Positions 43,001 to 50,895 of a stretch of 64,000 bases of DNA are shown one piece after another. The position numbers and the translations under genes were made by a program. The stretch lies in NCBI RefSeq assembly GCF_016758175.1, contig NZ_QYAB01000001.1, forward strand, positions 611,256-675,255, given 5' to 3'. How positions within the stretch are numbered: position 1 is the stretch's first letter; every line of letters begins with the position of its first letter. Source of the stretch: Leucobacter zeae (GTDB lineage: Bacteria > Actinomycetota > Actinomycetes > Actinomycetales > Microbacteriaceae). The notes below the pieces were generated by a model. That model ran no database searches and was not told where the DNA came from. It was given only the letters and a program-made list of their open reading frames with translations.

Positions 43001-43187
43001 CATCGACGGCCCGTCGGACGGCGAACCGGCGGAAGCGGAGACCTCGCAGGCCGACGTTCCGTCGGGAACGGCGACGCCGGAGGGCGAGACGACCGAGGGT
43101 GATCAGCCGGACTCGGACGCGGCGAAGAGACGACCGGACGAGTCCGATCCCCGATCGTCGTCCGAGCCGGAAGGGGGAGCGCGTTGA
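40026..43187 (+). CDS. Large membrane glycosyltransferase (GT2 fused to multi-pass domain)
   Basis: A 1053-aa protein. Residues about 1-250 are a GT2 glycosyltransferase domain (VTAILVAHRGGEWLDQT, WIWLLSEDSCPEP, GFDPALPVYDDGLDF). The middle (about 350-780) has around a dozen hydrophobic helices. An extracytoplasmic region and a final helix (about 895-915) follow, then a ~140-residue Ala/Glu/Asp-rich disordered tail. It is conserved next to whiB in actinobacteria and probably adds sugar to a lipid-linked envelope polymer; acceptor and donor are unknown. The start is ATG 40026, or possibly 40017. The stop overlaps the next gene. Confidence 0.88.
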   Translation: MRTRVTAILVAHRGGEWLDQTVAGLRAQTLAPDAIVAVNNGGSEKVGAQLLESGAARVVGLSGRMSFGQSVARGVQAIEGGRDPAEEWIWLLSEDSCPEPEALARIVSSVQRAPSVAVAGPKLVDWDRPERIIELGQSLTRYGSRWLLRRQELDQQQYDHMQDVLGVGPVGMLVRRDVWEQLGGFDPALPVYDDGLDFCVRARLAGHRVEVSPASRVRFAQSGVAGPRIDRARSVMRTAHRQARTSQIHRRIAYAPAIVAFFEWLGLPVYGVLRVLWALVREQPGYMIGEFVAAMTVFFRPHLIVASRRRIRRQSSVGWGSIRQLRVDPKSVRTARMIDREAILASEGRNRRELHFISSGGLAVLAFAVVAGIALTWWALPHTSLAGGGLAPLSPIDRLWWNTRPLDGVPADPFAWVLALLGTLTFWNPSHAIVLLMVAAIPLTALGGWIWAAQLTESKAGRALVGVGFALSPVLLGSLDTGRLPTLVLTIVLPWLLLAATRCRESWSWAGTASLLAAVALASAPILIPAAAILLVVGLFTTLRGLARVLTTAIVPVALFAPKIVTSLVNGRPFDLLLDPGVTGPSDPGTTWHLLLGFPEFGLQGWGGIFAGIGLGDVPVTLLVGVLLLPIALLALLGLFTGRVPVTLLNSLLGGLGMLTAVLAGQLHLTTMGGDTVPLWTGSGLAVYWVAVLSLAAVGAGTLRRGAAPVVAVALVAAIVAVLPVASQLLLGRVPFAPGTSQMPAIVQAAGESDPAIRTLVVTPLAPHSVRIQLVPGTGQRLDEIRTGASSPDVTAEDRALAELVGDLASIGGPDTSAALKEAGIGFVLLPDDGDDLERAELQRVFDQHSSLSGAGQTDQGLLWRVVDPESDEAAEGDATERLGGTTFTGTTIWTAQLVLLLGVLLLALPTGEVTYRPDRRKRPSRRRRAAEAAAVQAGAVQADAATAARTDAEPEAGPAAEAESAPEAGAAADATTAAEPGSAGADPQGIDIDGPSDGEPAEAETSQADVPSGTATPEGETTEGDQPDSDAAKRRPDESDPRSSSEPEGGAR

Positions 43188-44587
43188 GCCAGAATTCCCG
43201 GATCCTCCGCGGGAGCGCGCGGGCCGCGACCGGACTCGTCGTCGTGGGCGTCTGCGCGGCGTCCGTATTCGCGCTGAGCACCGTCGAGCTGCCCTCGGTC
43301 GAGCGGACCCCGATCGCGCTGACCGCGGACACCGAGCAGAACACCGATCGCGCACTCGTGTGCGCCGGTGCGTTCGCCGAGCTCGGCGCCGATCCCGAGC
43401 AGCCGGGCGCCGCGGTGCCGACGGGGACCCCCGGAGTGCGCGCCGCCGGCGAGGCCGCCGAGAAGCGCGCGCTCTCGCGCCCCGCCGGAGGCGACGGCGC
43501 ACCGACCGTGTTCGCCGTGCCGAGCTCCGTGCCGTTCGCCGCAGCCCAGGTCCAGCGGGTCGAGACCGAGTCCCTGAGCGGCGTCACCGCGAGCGCCTGC
43601 GCCGTCCCGCTCAACGAGCAGTGGCTCATCGGCGGGGGCACGACGGTCGGCGTCTCGACGACGCTGAGCCTCGGCAACCCGGGCTCGGTACCGGCCACGG
43701 TCGCGATCACGGTGTTCGACGAGGACGGGCAGGTCGACTCAGTCCGCACGGCCGGCGTGCTGGTGGCGCCCGGCGCCGAGCAGACGATCTCGCTGAACGG
43801 CTACGCGCCCGACCGGGAGCGGCTGGCGGTGCGCGTCGAGAGCACGGGCGCCCCGGTGACCGCGAGCCTGGGGGTCGGCCAGACGACCGGCATCCAGCCG
43901 TTCGCGGTCTCGTCGGTGGACCGGCAGGTCGAGGCCGGCACCGACCTCGTGATCCCCGGGGTCGCGAACGCGAGCAGCGACGACCACGGCCCCAGCGATT
44001 CCGCCGAGCGCGAGGGCGACGACACCCCCGTGCTCGTGCGCGCGATGGCGCCGGGCGGCGAGGCCGGCACCGCGCGGGCCTTCGCGCTCGACGCGAACGG
44101 CAAGCGCACGGAACTCGGCGAGATCGCACTGGCGGGCCGCGCCGTCGGCGAGCTGCAGGTCGGGGAGTGGCCGACGAAGGCGAGCGCCGTGGTCGTCGAG
44201 TCCGACGTGCCGGTCATCGCGGGCGCGCTCGGATCGTCGACCACCTCGGGCGGCCACGACAACGAGTGGTTCGTGCCGGCGCCCGAAGCTCCCGCGGATG
44301 CACCGTTCGCGGCGCCCGTCGTCGACAACGGCGCGCTCGTGGTGACGAACACCGGGGCCGCGGACGCCGAGCTCGAGATCGCGTCGGCGAGCGGGAAGGG
44401 CAAGACGCGGTCGGTGACGGTCGAGGCGGGTGCCTCCGCCGTCGTGCGGGCGCCGTCCGACGCGCTGATCACGAGTTCCGCGCCGGTCCACGCCGCCGTC
44501 CGCTACCTGAAGGGCGCGGACATCGCCGGTTATCCGATCCTCCCGGCGGAGGGTCGCGACGGCGAGCTGACGGTCTATCCCCGCTGA
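43184..44587 (+). CDS. DUF5719-family secreted/membrane protein
   Basis: A 467-aa protein with an N-terminal signal anchor (about residues 12-32) and a beta-rich extracytoplasmic region containing repeated units such as TTLSLGNPGSVPATVAITVFDEDG. It matches the DUF5719 family found after whiB-linked glycosyltransferases. The start is TTG 43184, with AAGGGGGAG upstream, overlapping the previous stop (TTGA). It probably works with the glycosyltransferase at the envelope; biochemical function is unknown. Confidence 0.8.
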   Translation: MSQNSRILRGSARAATGLVVVGVCAASVFALSTVELPSVERTPIALTADTEQNTDRALVCAGAFAELGADPEQPGAAVPTGTPGVRAAGEAAEKRALSRPAGGDGAPTVFAVPSSVPFAAAQVQRVETESLSGVTASACAVPLNEQWLIGGGTTVGVSTTLSLGNPGSVPATVAITVFDEDGQVDSVRTAGVLVAPGAEQTISLNGYAPDRERLAVRVESTGAPVTASLGVGQTTGIQPFAVSSVDRQVEAGTDLVIPGVANASSDDHGPSDSAEREGDDTPVLVRAMAPGGEAGTARAFALDANGKRTELGEIALAGRAVGELQVGEWPTKASAVVVESDVPVIAGALGSSTTSGGHDNEWFVPAPEAPADAPFAAPVVDNGALVVTNTGAADAELEIASASGKGKTRSVTVEAGASAVVRAPSDALITSSAPVHAAVRYLKGADIAGYPILPAEGRDGELTVYPR

Positions 44588-44622
44588 CGACCGGGCGTTC
44601 CCGGCTGACGACCGGGCGTTCC
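44583..44622 (+). repeat. 19-bp direct repeat at the end of the DUF5719 gene
   Basis: gctgacgaccgggcgttcc occurs at 44583-44601 and 44604-44622. The first copy contains the stop codon TGA, so duplication happened across the gene end. Confidence 0.8.
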
Positions 44623-44676
44623 TCGCAGGCGGAGTGACGGACGCGCCGATCCCGGAGTCGGAGGCCGCAGTGGCCG

Positions 44677-44682
44677 TAGACT
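44677..44682 (+). promoter_or_regulatory. -10 element, leaderless start of the zincin-like gene
   Basis: TAGACT, 6 nt before ATG 44689. Confidence 0.6.
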
Positions 44683-44688
44683 GGAGGC

Positions 44689-45183
44689 ATGTTCGGTCGA
44701 GAGCGAGGGAGGCGGTCCCGCGGGGCGACGAGCGGCCCGGGAGCGTCCGCCGCGCCGTCGGGCAGGCTGCCGTCGGCGGGCGGGACGCCGAAGCGGCATG
44801 ACCGTCGGCCGATCCGATCCTCGATCACGGGCCCCGGGCTGCCCGATCCCGCCGGCCGCGCGTTCCGGTTCGAGGCCGACGCGCGCGGAGCGGTCGAGCT
44901 GCTGCAATCGCATTTCCCGGAAGAGCTGCGCGGGGTGCGCATCGGGTTCCAGACGGCTCCGAGCGGGTCGGGGGAGAGCCGGTTCCCGCTGCTCTACTCG
45001 GTCGACCGCGCCGCCCGGTCGATCCTGCTCTACCGCATGCCGATCCAGCGCGCGCGGGTGCTGCACGTGAACGACGACGAGCACCGCAGGTACTTCGTGG
45101 AGCACTGCGTCTACCAGGCGGTGTGCGAGTACCTCGGACGCGAGCCGTGGGACCTCATGCCGGGACGCTTCGACCACTTCTAG
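44689..45183 (+). CDS. Zincin-fold (PF06262-like) protein lacking the metal motif
   Basis: A 164-aa protein. After a basic, Ser/Pro-rich N-terminus (about 1-55), residues 56-160 follow the layout of the short actinobacterial metallopeptidase family PF06262, including FPEELRGVRIG and ILLYRMPIQR. At the place of the zinc site (HExxHH in the family) it reads VYQAVCEYLG, so both metal His and the catalytic Glu are gone. It is probably an inactive, structural or regulatory paralogue. The family assignment rests on pattern and neighbourhood (whiB, DUF5719) and is moderate. Confidence 0.6.
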   Translation: MFGRERGRRSRGATSGPGASAAPSGRLPSAGGTPKRHDRRPIRSSITGPGLPDPAGRAFRFEADARGAVELLQSHFPEELRGVRIGFQTAPSGSGESRFPLLYSVDRAARSILLYRMPIQRARVLHVNDDEHRRYFVEHCVYQAVCEYLGREPWDLMPGRFDHF

Positions 45184-45275
45184 CCGGCCGCACGGGCGGG
45201 GGCGTCGCGCGGCGCAGCAGGGCGACGTGCGGGGACTCGCACGGGATCCAGCCCGGTCGCCGTCGGTTTTGTGTC

Positions 45276-45281
45276 CATAAT
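45276..45281 (+). promoter_or_regulatory. -10 element, leaderless start of mtrA
   Basis: CATAAT, 6 nt before ATG 45288; the first base deviates from TAnnnT. Confidence 0.5.
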
Positions 45282-45287
45282 GGGGGT

Positions 45288-45971
45288 ATGAGCGCGCGCA
45301 TCTTGGTGGTTGACGACGACAGGGCACTGGCGGAGATGCTCGCGATGGTGCTCCAGGGAGAGGGGTTCGCGACCGAGTCCTCTGCCGATGGGGCGGAGGC
45401 CGTCGAGAAGTTCCGCGAGATGCGGCCCGACCTGGTACTCCTCGACGTGATGCTCCCCGGGCTCGACGGCATCGAGGTGTGCGAGCGCATCCGCGCGGAA
45501 TCCGGGGTGCCGATCATCATGCTCACGGCGAGGACCGACACCCGCGACGTCGTGCGCGGCCTCGAAGCGGGGGCCGACGACTACGTCGTCAAGCCGTTCA
45601 ACCCCGCAGAGCTGATCGCGCGGATCCGTACGCGCCTGCGCGAGCCGCAGCAGGACGCCTCGGAGTCGCTGCGCATCGGCGACCTGACCATCGACGTCGC
45701 GGCGCACGAGGTGCGGCGCGGGGCGACGCCGATCCCGCTCACGCCGCTGGAGTTCGACCTCCTCGCGATCCTCGCCAGGAAGCCGCAGCAGGTGTTCACG
45801 CGGGAGGTGCTGCTCGAGAAGGTGTGGGGCTACCAGTACAAGGCCGACACGCGTCTCGTGAACGTGCACGTGCAGCGCCTGCGGGCCAAGATCGAGCAGG
45901 ATCCGGACCACCCGACCATCGTGACGACCGTGCGCGGAGTCGGCTACCGCGCCGGCGCCCCCACCGAATAG
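45288..45971 (+). CDS. mtrA: MtrA response regulator
   Basis: A 227-aa OmpR-family regulator: receiver with Asp53 in LVLLDVMLPGLDG and Lys in DDYVVKPF, then a winged-helix domain (PLTPLEFDLLAILARKPQQVFTREVLL). It starts MSARILVVDDD as in other MtrA proteins. MtrA controls replication, division and cell-wall genes in actinobacteria. It is followed directly by mtrB and lpqB. Confidence 0.95.
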   Translation: MSARILVVDDDRALAEMLAMVLQGEGFATESSADGAEAVEKFREMRPDLVLLDVMLPGLDGIEVCERIRAESGVPIIMLTARTDTRDVVRGLEAGADDYVVKPFNPAELIARIRTRLREPQQDASESLRIGDLTIDVAAHEVRRGATPIPLTPLEFDLLAILARKPQQVFTREVLLEKVWGYQYKADTRLVNVHVQRLRAKIEQDPDHPTIVTTVRGVGYRAGAPTE

Positions 45972-47678
45972 GTGACGGCCGTGCGCGGGCGCCGCACGCG
46001 TCTCGGGATCGCGCTCCGCCGGGCGCAGCTGAAGTGGTACCGCGTCTCCCACCCGCTCCTCGGGCCGTTCCGGGCGCGGTGGCGGCGCTCGCTGATGCTG
46101 CGCACGATGACGATCACGGGGCTCGTCACAGGCCTCATCATCCTCGTCGCCGGGGTGTTCATCCTCACGAGCATCAGCAACGACCTGTACTCCTCCCGGC
46201 GCGACTCGGCGCTGGAGGATTCGGCCCGCGCCACGCTGGCCGCGCAGCGCCTCATCGACGCGTCGGACACGGCTGATTCCGGCGGTCTCGCCTCCCTCGC
46301 GTCCAATGTCCAGCGCACCGTGCAGGACACGTCGGCGAGCCAGATGGTCCACCTGCGACGGCAGCCGGGGCAGACGCCGTTCAGCGATGCGCCGCCGTCC
46401 ACGACCACGAGCAGCAGCCTGCGCGAGTCCGTGAGCGCCGAACTCACCCAGGCCGTCGCGGAGGGCGACGCGCCGCAGCACTGGCAGCCCGTCTCGTTCG
46501 TCGGCGAGGACGGGCCGCCCGCCCCGGGGATCGTGGTGGGCTCGAGCCTCAGCTTTCCGTCCGGTGCGGGTACGTACGACCTCTTCATCGGGTACGACCT
46601 GAGCGACACCCGGGCGACCCTGAGCTTCGTCGAGCGGACGCTCTTCATCACCGCTGCGGCGATGATGGCGTTCATCGGGATCCTGGTCTGGACGATCTCG
46701 CGCATCGTCTTCCGGCCGATCCGGGTGGCGGCCGACACCAGTCGTCGCCTGGCCGCGGGCGAGAACGACGCGCGCATGCCCAAGCAGAACGACGACGACT
46801 TCGACGTGCTGTCAGAGGGGTTCAACGATATGGCCGATACGCTGCAGGCCCGGATCCAGGAGCTCGACCATCTGTCCGAGATGCAGCAGCGATTCGTGTC
46901 GGACGTCTCCCACGAGCTCCGCACGCCGCTCACCACGATCCGCCTCGCGAGCGAGGTGCTGCAGGGGCAGGCCGAGGAACGGCCGCCCGTGCAGCAGCGC
47001 GCGATCGAGGTGCTCGGCGCGCAGGTGGAGCGATTCGAGACGCTGCTCGGCGACCTGCTGGAGATCTCGCGCTACGACGCCGGCCGCGTGACGCTCGAGA
47101 CGGAGCCGACGAACCTCGTCGCGCTCGCGACCGAGGTCGTCGAGGGGTTGCAGCCGCTGTCGAAGGGCCTCATCGAGGTCAGGCCGCTCGGCGGATACAG
47201 CCCCGTCGAGGTCGATGCCAGGCGGATCAGGCGCATCGTCTCGAACCTCGTCGGCAATGCGATCGAGCACGGCGAGGGCAGGCCGATCGTCGTCTCGCTC
47301 GACTCGAACGCCGGCGCCGTATCGATCGCGGTGCGCGACTGGGGCATCGGCATGACGCAGGAGAGCGTCGATCACGTGTTCGACCGCTTCTGGCGGGCGG
47401 ACCCCTCGCGCAAGCGCACGCTGGGCGGCACCGGCCTCGGCCTCGCGATCGCGCGCGAGGACGCCGCCGTGCACGGAGGCGTGATCGAGGCCTGGTCGCG
47501 CCCGGGCGAGGGCTCGAACTTCCGGCTCACGCTGCCGCGCGGGGAGGGGATCTCGAGCTACATGTCGCCGCTCCCGCTGGTGCCGGACGACGTGGAGGTC
47601 GTCGAGGGAGACCCGCAGGCGACCGGCGGCTGGCTCAGGCGGCCGGGCCGCTGGACCAGGAGGGGAGGACGATCGTGA
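45972..47678 (+). CDS. mtrB: MtrB sensor histidine kinase
   Basis: A 568-aa membrane kinase. Helix 1 (about 45-66) and helix 2 (about 218-242) flank an extracytoplasmic sensor; a HAMP domain follows, then HisKA with His314 in DVSHELRTPLTT, and HATPase_c (NLVGNAIEHG, DWGIGM, GGTGLGLAI). The C-terminal ~45 residues are a proline-rich/basic tail. GTG 45972 directly follows the mtrA stop. Its stop overlaps the lpqB start. Confidence 0.95.
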   Translation: MTAVRGRRTRLGIALRRAQLKWYRVSHPLLGPFRARWRRSLMLRTMTITGLVTGLIILVAGVFILTSISNDLYSSRRDSALEDSARATLAAQRLIDASDTADSGGLASLASNVQRTVQDTSASQMVHLRRQPGQTPFSDAPPSTTTSSSLRESVSAELTQAVAEGDAPQHWQPVSFVGEDGPPAPGIVVGSSLSFPSGAGTYDLFIGYDLSDTRATLSFVERTLFITAAAMMAFIGILVWTISRIVFRPIRVAADTSRRLAAGENDARMPKQNDDDFDVLSEGFNDMADTLQARIQELDHLSEMQQRFVSDVSHELRTPLTTIRLASEVLQGQAEERPPVQQRAIEVLGAQVERFETLLGDLLEISRYDAGRVTLETEPTNLVALATEVVEGLQPLSKGLIEVRPLGGYSPVEVDARRIRRIVSNLVGNAIEHGEGRPIVVSLDSNAGAVSIAVRDWGIGMTQESVDHVFDRFWRADPSRKRTLGGTGLGLAIAREDAAVHGGVIEAWSRPGEGSNFRLTLPRGEGISSYMSPLPLVPDDVEVVEGDPQATGGWLRRPGRWTRRGGRS

Positions 47679-49387
47679 CGCGCTCGATGATCGGGATCCC
47701 GGGCGGCTCCGGCAGGCGGCGCGCGACCGCGGTCGTCGCCGTCCTGGCCGGCGCGCTCGCGCTCGCCGGGTGCACCGCGATCCCCGATTCAGGACCGGTG
47801 CAGGTGGGGTTCCAGGACCTCTCGCGGGTCGAGGACACGGGGCAGATCCAGTACAACCCGCAGAGCCCGGTCGCCGGCTCGTCCCAGGAGCAGCTCGTGC
47901 GCGACTTCGTGCAGGCCGCGACGTCGAGCAACGACGACTACGGGGTCGCCCGCCAGTTCCTCACCCCCGATTACGCCGGGCAGTGGAACCCCTACGACAG
48001 CGTGCTCATCGACAGCGTGGGCAGCCGCGAGTTCGCGGCCGAGGGCGACGCCGCAGGCGTGCTCTCGATCTCGGCGACGGCGAAGGTCGATGAGCACGGG
48101 CTCATGCTGCCGGTGGAGCCGGGGCCCGCGACCGACCTGCGCTTCGAGTTCGAGCTGGTCGGCGACGAGTGGCGGATCGCCTCGGCGCCGAACGGGATCG
48201 TGCTCGACACGAGCCTCTTCACGACGATCTGGTCGTCGCGGCAGGTCTACTTCGTCGGGCCGGGAGAGTACCTCGTGCCCGAGACCCGGTGGTTCCTCTC
48301 GCGCGCGACGCTCACGACGGAGATCGTCGGCGCGCTGCTCGAGGGGCCGGGCGAGCGGATGCGCGATGCGGTGCGCACGGCGTTCCCCTCTGGCACGACC
48401 CTCGTCTCGAACTCGGTCCCCGTGGTCGACGGGCGCGCGCGCATCGACCTCACGTCGACCATCCTCGAGGCGGACGCCGACACCCTCGCGGGCATCAGGC
48501 AGCAGCTCAATGCGAGCCTGCAGTCGGTGTCGGGCGTCAGCGGGTTCGAGCTCTTCGCCGACGGATCCCCCATCAGCACCGGTGCCGCCGACGGCAGCGC
48601 GGGGCCCCGCCCGGTGAACGGCGCGACCCCGCCCGTCGTCATCCAGGACCAGCGGCTCGGCACCGTGATCTCCGGGGAGTTCGACGAGTGGTCGGACCTC
48701 GGCGAGCGCATCGTCGACCTGCGGCCCCAGGCCGTGTCGGTGTCGTCGGACGACTCGGTCATCGCCGTGCAGAACGCGCAGGGCGTGAGCCGGGTCGACG
48801 CCGAGGGAGTGGCGCTCATCGATGCGCGTCCCGGCCAGATCGCTCCGTCGGTCGACGCGTTCGGCTATGTGTGGACCGCGCAGAAGTCGTCGGCGGACGT
48901 GCTGACCGCGACGGGCGCCGACGGCGAGGCCCATCGCGTCGAAGCGCCGTGGCTGCACGGCCGGGCGCCCGTGGCCGTGCGGATCTCTCCGGACGGGAGC
49001 CGGATCGCCGCGCTCGTGCGGGACGACGACGAGAGCGTGGTGCTGGTCGCCGGGGTCGTGCGCGGGTCCGGCGGGGAGCCGGACCGCACGACGGAGGAGG
49101 CGGCGGCCGAGCTCTGGGCCTCGGGAGCCCCCGTCGACCTCGACTGGGTCGGCCAGGCGCAGTTCGCCGTGCTCTCGCGCACCGGCGCGGCGACGAAAGT
49201 CGTGCTCGGCGGGCAGGGCGCGCTGTCGACCGAGCTCGGGTCGGTTCCGGGCGGATCGCGGATCTCAGGCAACGGCAGCCGCACGCAGCTGCGCGTGCTG
49301 GGCGACGGCGGCTCGCTCTTCTCGTCGCAGGGCGGGGGCTGGCAGCGCACGGCCGACGAGGTGGAGCTGCTCGCCAAGCGCGGCTGA
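47675..49387 (+). CDS. lpqB: LpqB lipoprotein (MtrB-associated)
   Basis: A 570-aa lipoprotein with lipobox LALAGC at about residue 33. A GerMN (sporulation/germination) domain (about 195-290) is followed by a beta-propeller-like C-terminal domain. LpqB interacts with the extracytoplasmic part of MtrB and tunes MtrA phosphorylation. GTG 47675 overlaps the mtrB stop (GTGA) and is preceded by AGGGGAGGA. Confidence 0.93.
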   Translation: MTRSMIGIPGGSGRRRATAVVAVLAGALALAGCTAIPDSGPVQVGFQDLSRVEDTGQIQYNPQSPVAGSSQEQLVRDFVQAATSSNDDYGVARQFLTPDYAGQWNPYDSVLIDSVGSREFAAEGDAAGVLSISATAKVDEHGLMLPVEPGPATDLRFEFELVGDEWRIASAPNGIVLDTSLFTTIWSSRQVYFVGPGEYLVPETRWFLSRATLTTEIVGALLEGPGERMRDAVRTAFPSGTTLVSNSVPVVDGRARIDLTSTILEADADTLAGIRQQLNASLQSVSGVSGFELFADGSPISTGAADGSAGPRPVNGATPPVVIQDQRLGTVISGEFDEWSDLGERIVDLRPQAVSVSSDDSVIAVQNAQGVSRVDAEGVALIDARPGQIAPSVDAFGYVWTAQKSSADVLTATGADGEAHRVEAPWLHGRAPVAVRISPDGSRIAALVRDDDESVVLVAGVVRGSGGEPDRTTEEAAAELWASGAPVDLDWVGQAQFAVLSRTGAATKVVLGGQGALSTELGSVPGGSRISGNGSRTQLRVLGDGGSLFSSQGGGWQRTADEVELLAKRG

Positions 49388-49434
49388 CGCCCGCGGGCGC
49401 ACCGCAGCTCGCGCGTGGTCGTGCTCACGGCTCG

Positions 49435-49491
49435 CCGACCCGCTATCGTCCCTCCGACCCACTACCCTCCCTCCGACCCACTACCGTCCCG
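49435..49491 (+). repeat. Three 19-bp direct repeats leading into the palindrome
   Basis: Units at 49435-49453, 49454-49472 and 49473-49491 share ccgacccactaccgtccct with few changes. The third unit is the left end of the palindrome arm, so the array looks like repeated copying of that end. Confidence 0.8.
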
Positions 49492-49539
49492 CCGAGATGG
49501 CATCGGCTCCGATGCCATCTCGGCGGGACGGTAGTGGGT
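49473..49539. repeat. REP-like palindrome, copy B
   Basis: A perfect 30-bp stem (49476-49505 with 49510-49539) and a 4-nt loop. It shares ACCCACTAC at the outer end and CCGCCGAGATGGCATCGG at the inner end with copy A. Confidence 0.85.
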
Positions 49540-49678
49540 GAGTGCGCGTGAGCCTGTGGAGGGGTGGGGGCGGACCGCTTGCTCGCTCCCGAACGAGCCC
49601 GGCCTCATCTGTTCGACCGATGTCGCCGATACGGCAGTTCGCGCCGGTTCCATGCCGTCAGCTCCGATGCGCTGGGCC

Positions 49679-49766
49679 GAGCCCGAGCCCGAGCCCGAGC
49701 CCGGGTCCGAGCCCGAGGTCGAACTCGAGCCGAAGCCGAAGTCGAGCCCGGGATCCGAACCCGGAA
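49679..49766 (+). repeat. Hexanucleotide (gagccc) tract
   Basis: Four perfect gagccc copies (49679-49702) are followed by decayed copies (gggtcc, gagccc, gaggtc, gagccg). It lies about 90 nt upstream of comF. Confidence 0.7.
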
Positions 49767-49842
49767 CGGGTCCGTACTCCGCTCCCACCCATGGATTCTC
49801 CACCGATTCGCCGGATGCCGCCGACCCCAGAGGTGTTGCGGC

Positions 49843-49848
49843 AAGAAT
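49843..49848 (+). promoter_or_regulatory. Possible -10 element of comF
   Basis: AAGAAT, 6 nt before ATG 49855. The spacing fits the leaderless pattern, but the first base deviates. Confidence 0.35.
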
Positions 49849-49854
49849 CGGTGC

Positions 49855-50877
49855 ATGGCGATGGAGAACGGGACGAGCGCGAAGGGTCGACGGCGGTGCG
49901 CGGGCGAGGCGCTCCAAGACCTCGCCGCACTCGTGTGGCCGGTCGAATGCGCGGGCTGCGGCGCTCCCGACCGGGAGTGCTGCCGGCGCTGCCTCGCCGC
50001 GCTGCGGGCGCCCCCTGCGGTGCGGGAGCACGATCTCGGCACGCCCTGCTTCGTGGCCGGCCCGTACTCCGGAGTGCTCGCCGCACTGCTCGTCGCCTTC
50101 AAGCACGGCGACCGCGTGCGCTTCGCGAAGCCGCTCGGCGACCGACTGCGGGCTCCCCTGCTCGCGGGGATCGCGGCGGGTACGGGCGAGCAGCCCGCGA
50201 TCGTGGTCGCGATGCCGTCTCGGCCGGCCCGGGTGCGCGAACGCGGGTACCGTCATGTCGAGCTGCTCGTCGCCCGTGCGCTGAGCGGTCGGTCGGCTCA
50301 CTCTTCCGCGGTGCGGCCTCGGGCCCGACCCGACGACCGCGCCCGACCGGATGACCCCGGCCGGCGCGAAGGCTGGACGCGACCTGAGGATCGCGACCGA
50401 CCTGAGGACCGCGCCCGACCTGAGGGTCTCGCCCGACCTGAGGATCGCGCCCGACCTGAGGATCGCGACCGACCTGAGAGTCGCGCCCGACCCGAGGGCC
50501 GCGCTCGACTCGGAGAGCGCGTCGCCGCGCTCCGCCTCCCCGCGCTGCGCACGCTCAGGGGGCGGCGTGGTCAGGTCGGCCTGGGCCCCTCGGAACGGGC
50601 CAGGAACGCCGCGCTCATCGCGGTGCGCGGACGCGCGAGACCCGTCCTCCGCGGGCGCGAGGTCGTGCTCGTCGACGACGTGATCACGACGGGCGCGAGC
50701 GCGCTGGCGGCCCGCGAGGCGCTCGAGAGCGCCGGCGCGCACGTCGTCGCCATCGTCGCGCTGGCGATGGCCGAGCGCCGTGACACGCGCGGCCCGACAG
50801 GGGTGGAAACGCCGTCGCCGGGTGGAGTAGAGTTCCGGAAAGGCGTAACGGTGCGCCGTACCGGCCCACCCGCCTGA
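49855..50877 (+). CDS. comF: ComF-family phosphoribosyltransferase with repeat insertion
   Basis: A 340-aa ComF homologue, about 100 residues longer than usual. The N-terminal zinc-ribbon cysteines (VECAGCGAPDRECCRRC), a middle segment AFKHGDRVRFAKPLGD, PSRPARVRERGYRHVE and the PRPP site VVLVDDVITTGAS are all intact. Between the RGYRHVE segment and QVGLGPSERARNA lies an insert of ~65 residues made of RPEDRA-like repeats, encoded by an 18-bp minisatellite. ComF takes part in DNA uptake in naturally competent bacteria, but its role in actinobacteria is unclear. The start may be 49855 or 49861. The position between lpqB and hpf is conserved. Confidence 0.85.
   Translation: MAMENGTSAKGRRRCAGEALQDLAALVWPVECAGCGAPDRECCRRCLAALRAPPAVREHDLGTPCFVAGPYSGVLAALLVAFKHGDRVRFAKPLGDRLRAPLLAGIAAGTGEQPAIVVAMPSRPARVRERGYRHVELLVARALSGRSAHSSAVRPRARPDDRARPDDPGRREGWTRPEDRDRPEDRARPEGLARPEDRARPEDRDRPESRARPEGRARLGERVAALRLPALRTLRGRRGQVGLGPSERARNAALIAVRGRARPVLRGREVVLVDDVITTGASALAAREALESAGAHVVAIVALAMAERRDTRGPTGVETPSPGGVEFRKGVTVRRTGPPA
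50327..50506 (+). repeat. 18-bp in-frame minisatellite inside comF
   Basis: Seven head-to-tail units from 50381 to 50506 (consensus gacctgaggatcgcgccc) are preceded by degenerate units from 50327. As 18 is a multiple of 3, unit gain or loss keeps the frame and changes only the number of hexapeptides. Confidence 0.9.
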
Positions 50878-50895
50878 GTCACCTGGGAGGTCACC

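Larger units (their letters stand above)
49388..49854. other. 467-nt repeat-rich region between lpqB and comF
   Basis: No gene is supported. The region contains three 19-bp direct repeats running into a REP-like palindrome (49435-49539) and a hexanucleotide (gagccc) repeat tract (49679-49766). Open frames here translate into Glu-Pro or Gly-Ser repeats and have no start signals. Confidence 0.75.

Noticed and set aside
49538-49840. Glu-Pro repeat open frame between lpqB and comF
   Set aside because: It is produced by the hexanucleotide repeat, has no start signal and no family resemblance.
50327-50506. comF regarded as a frameshifted or broken gene
   Set aside because: The insert is a whole number of codons and all motifs after it are in frame.
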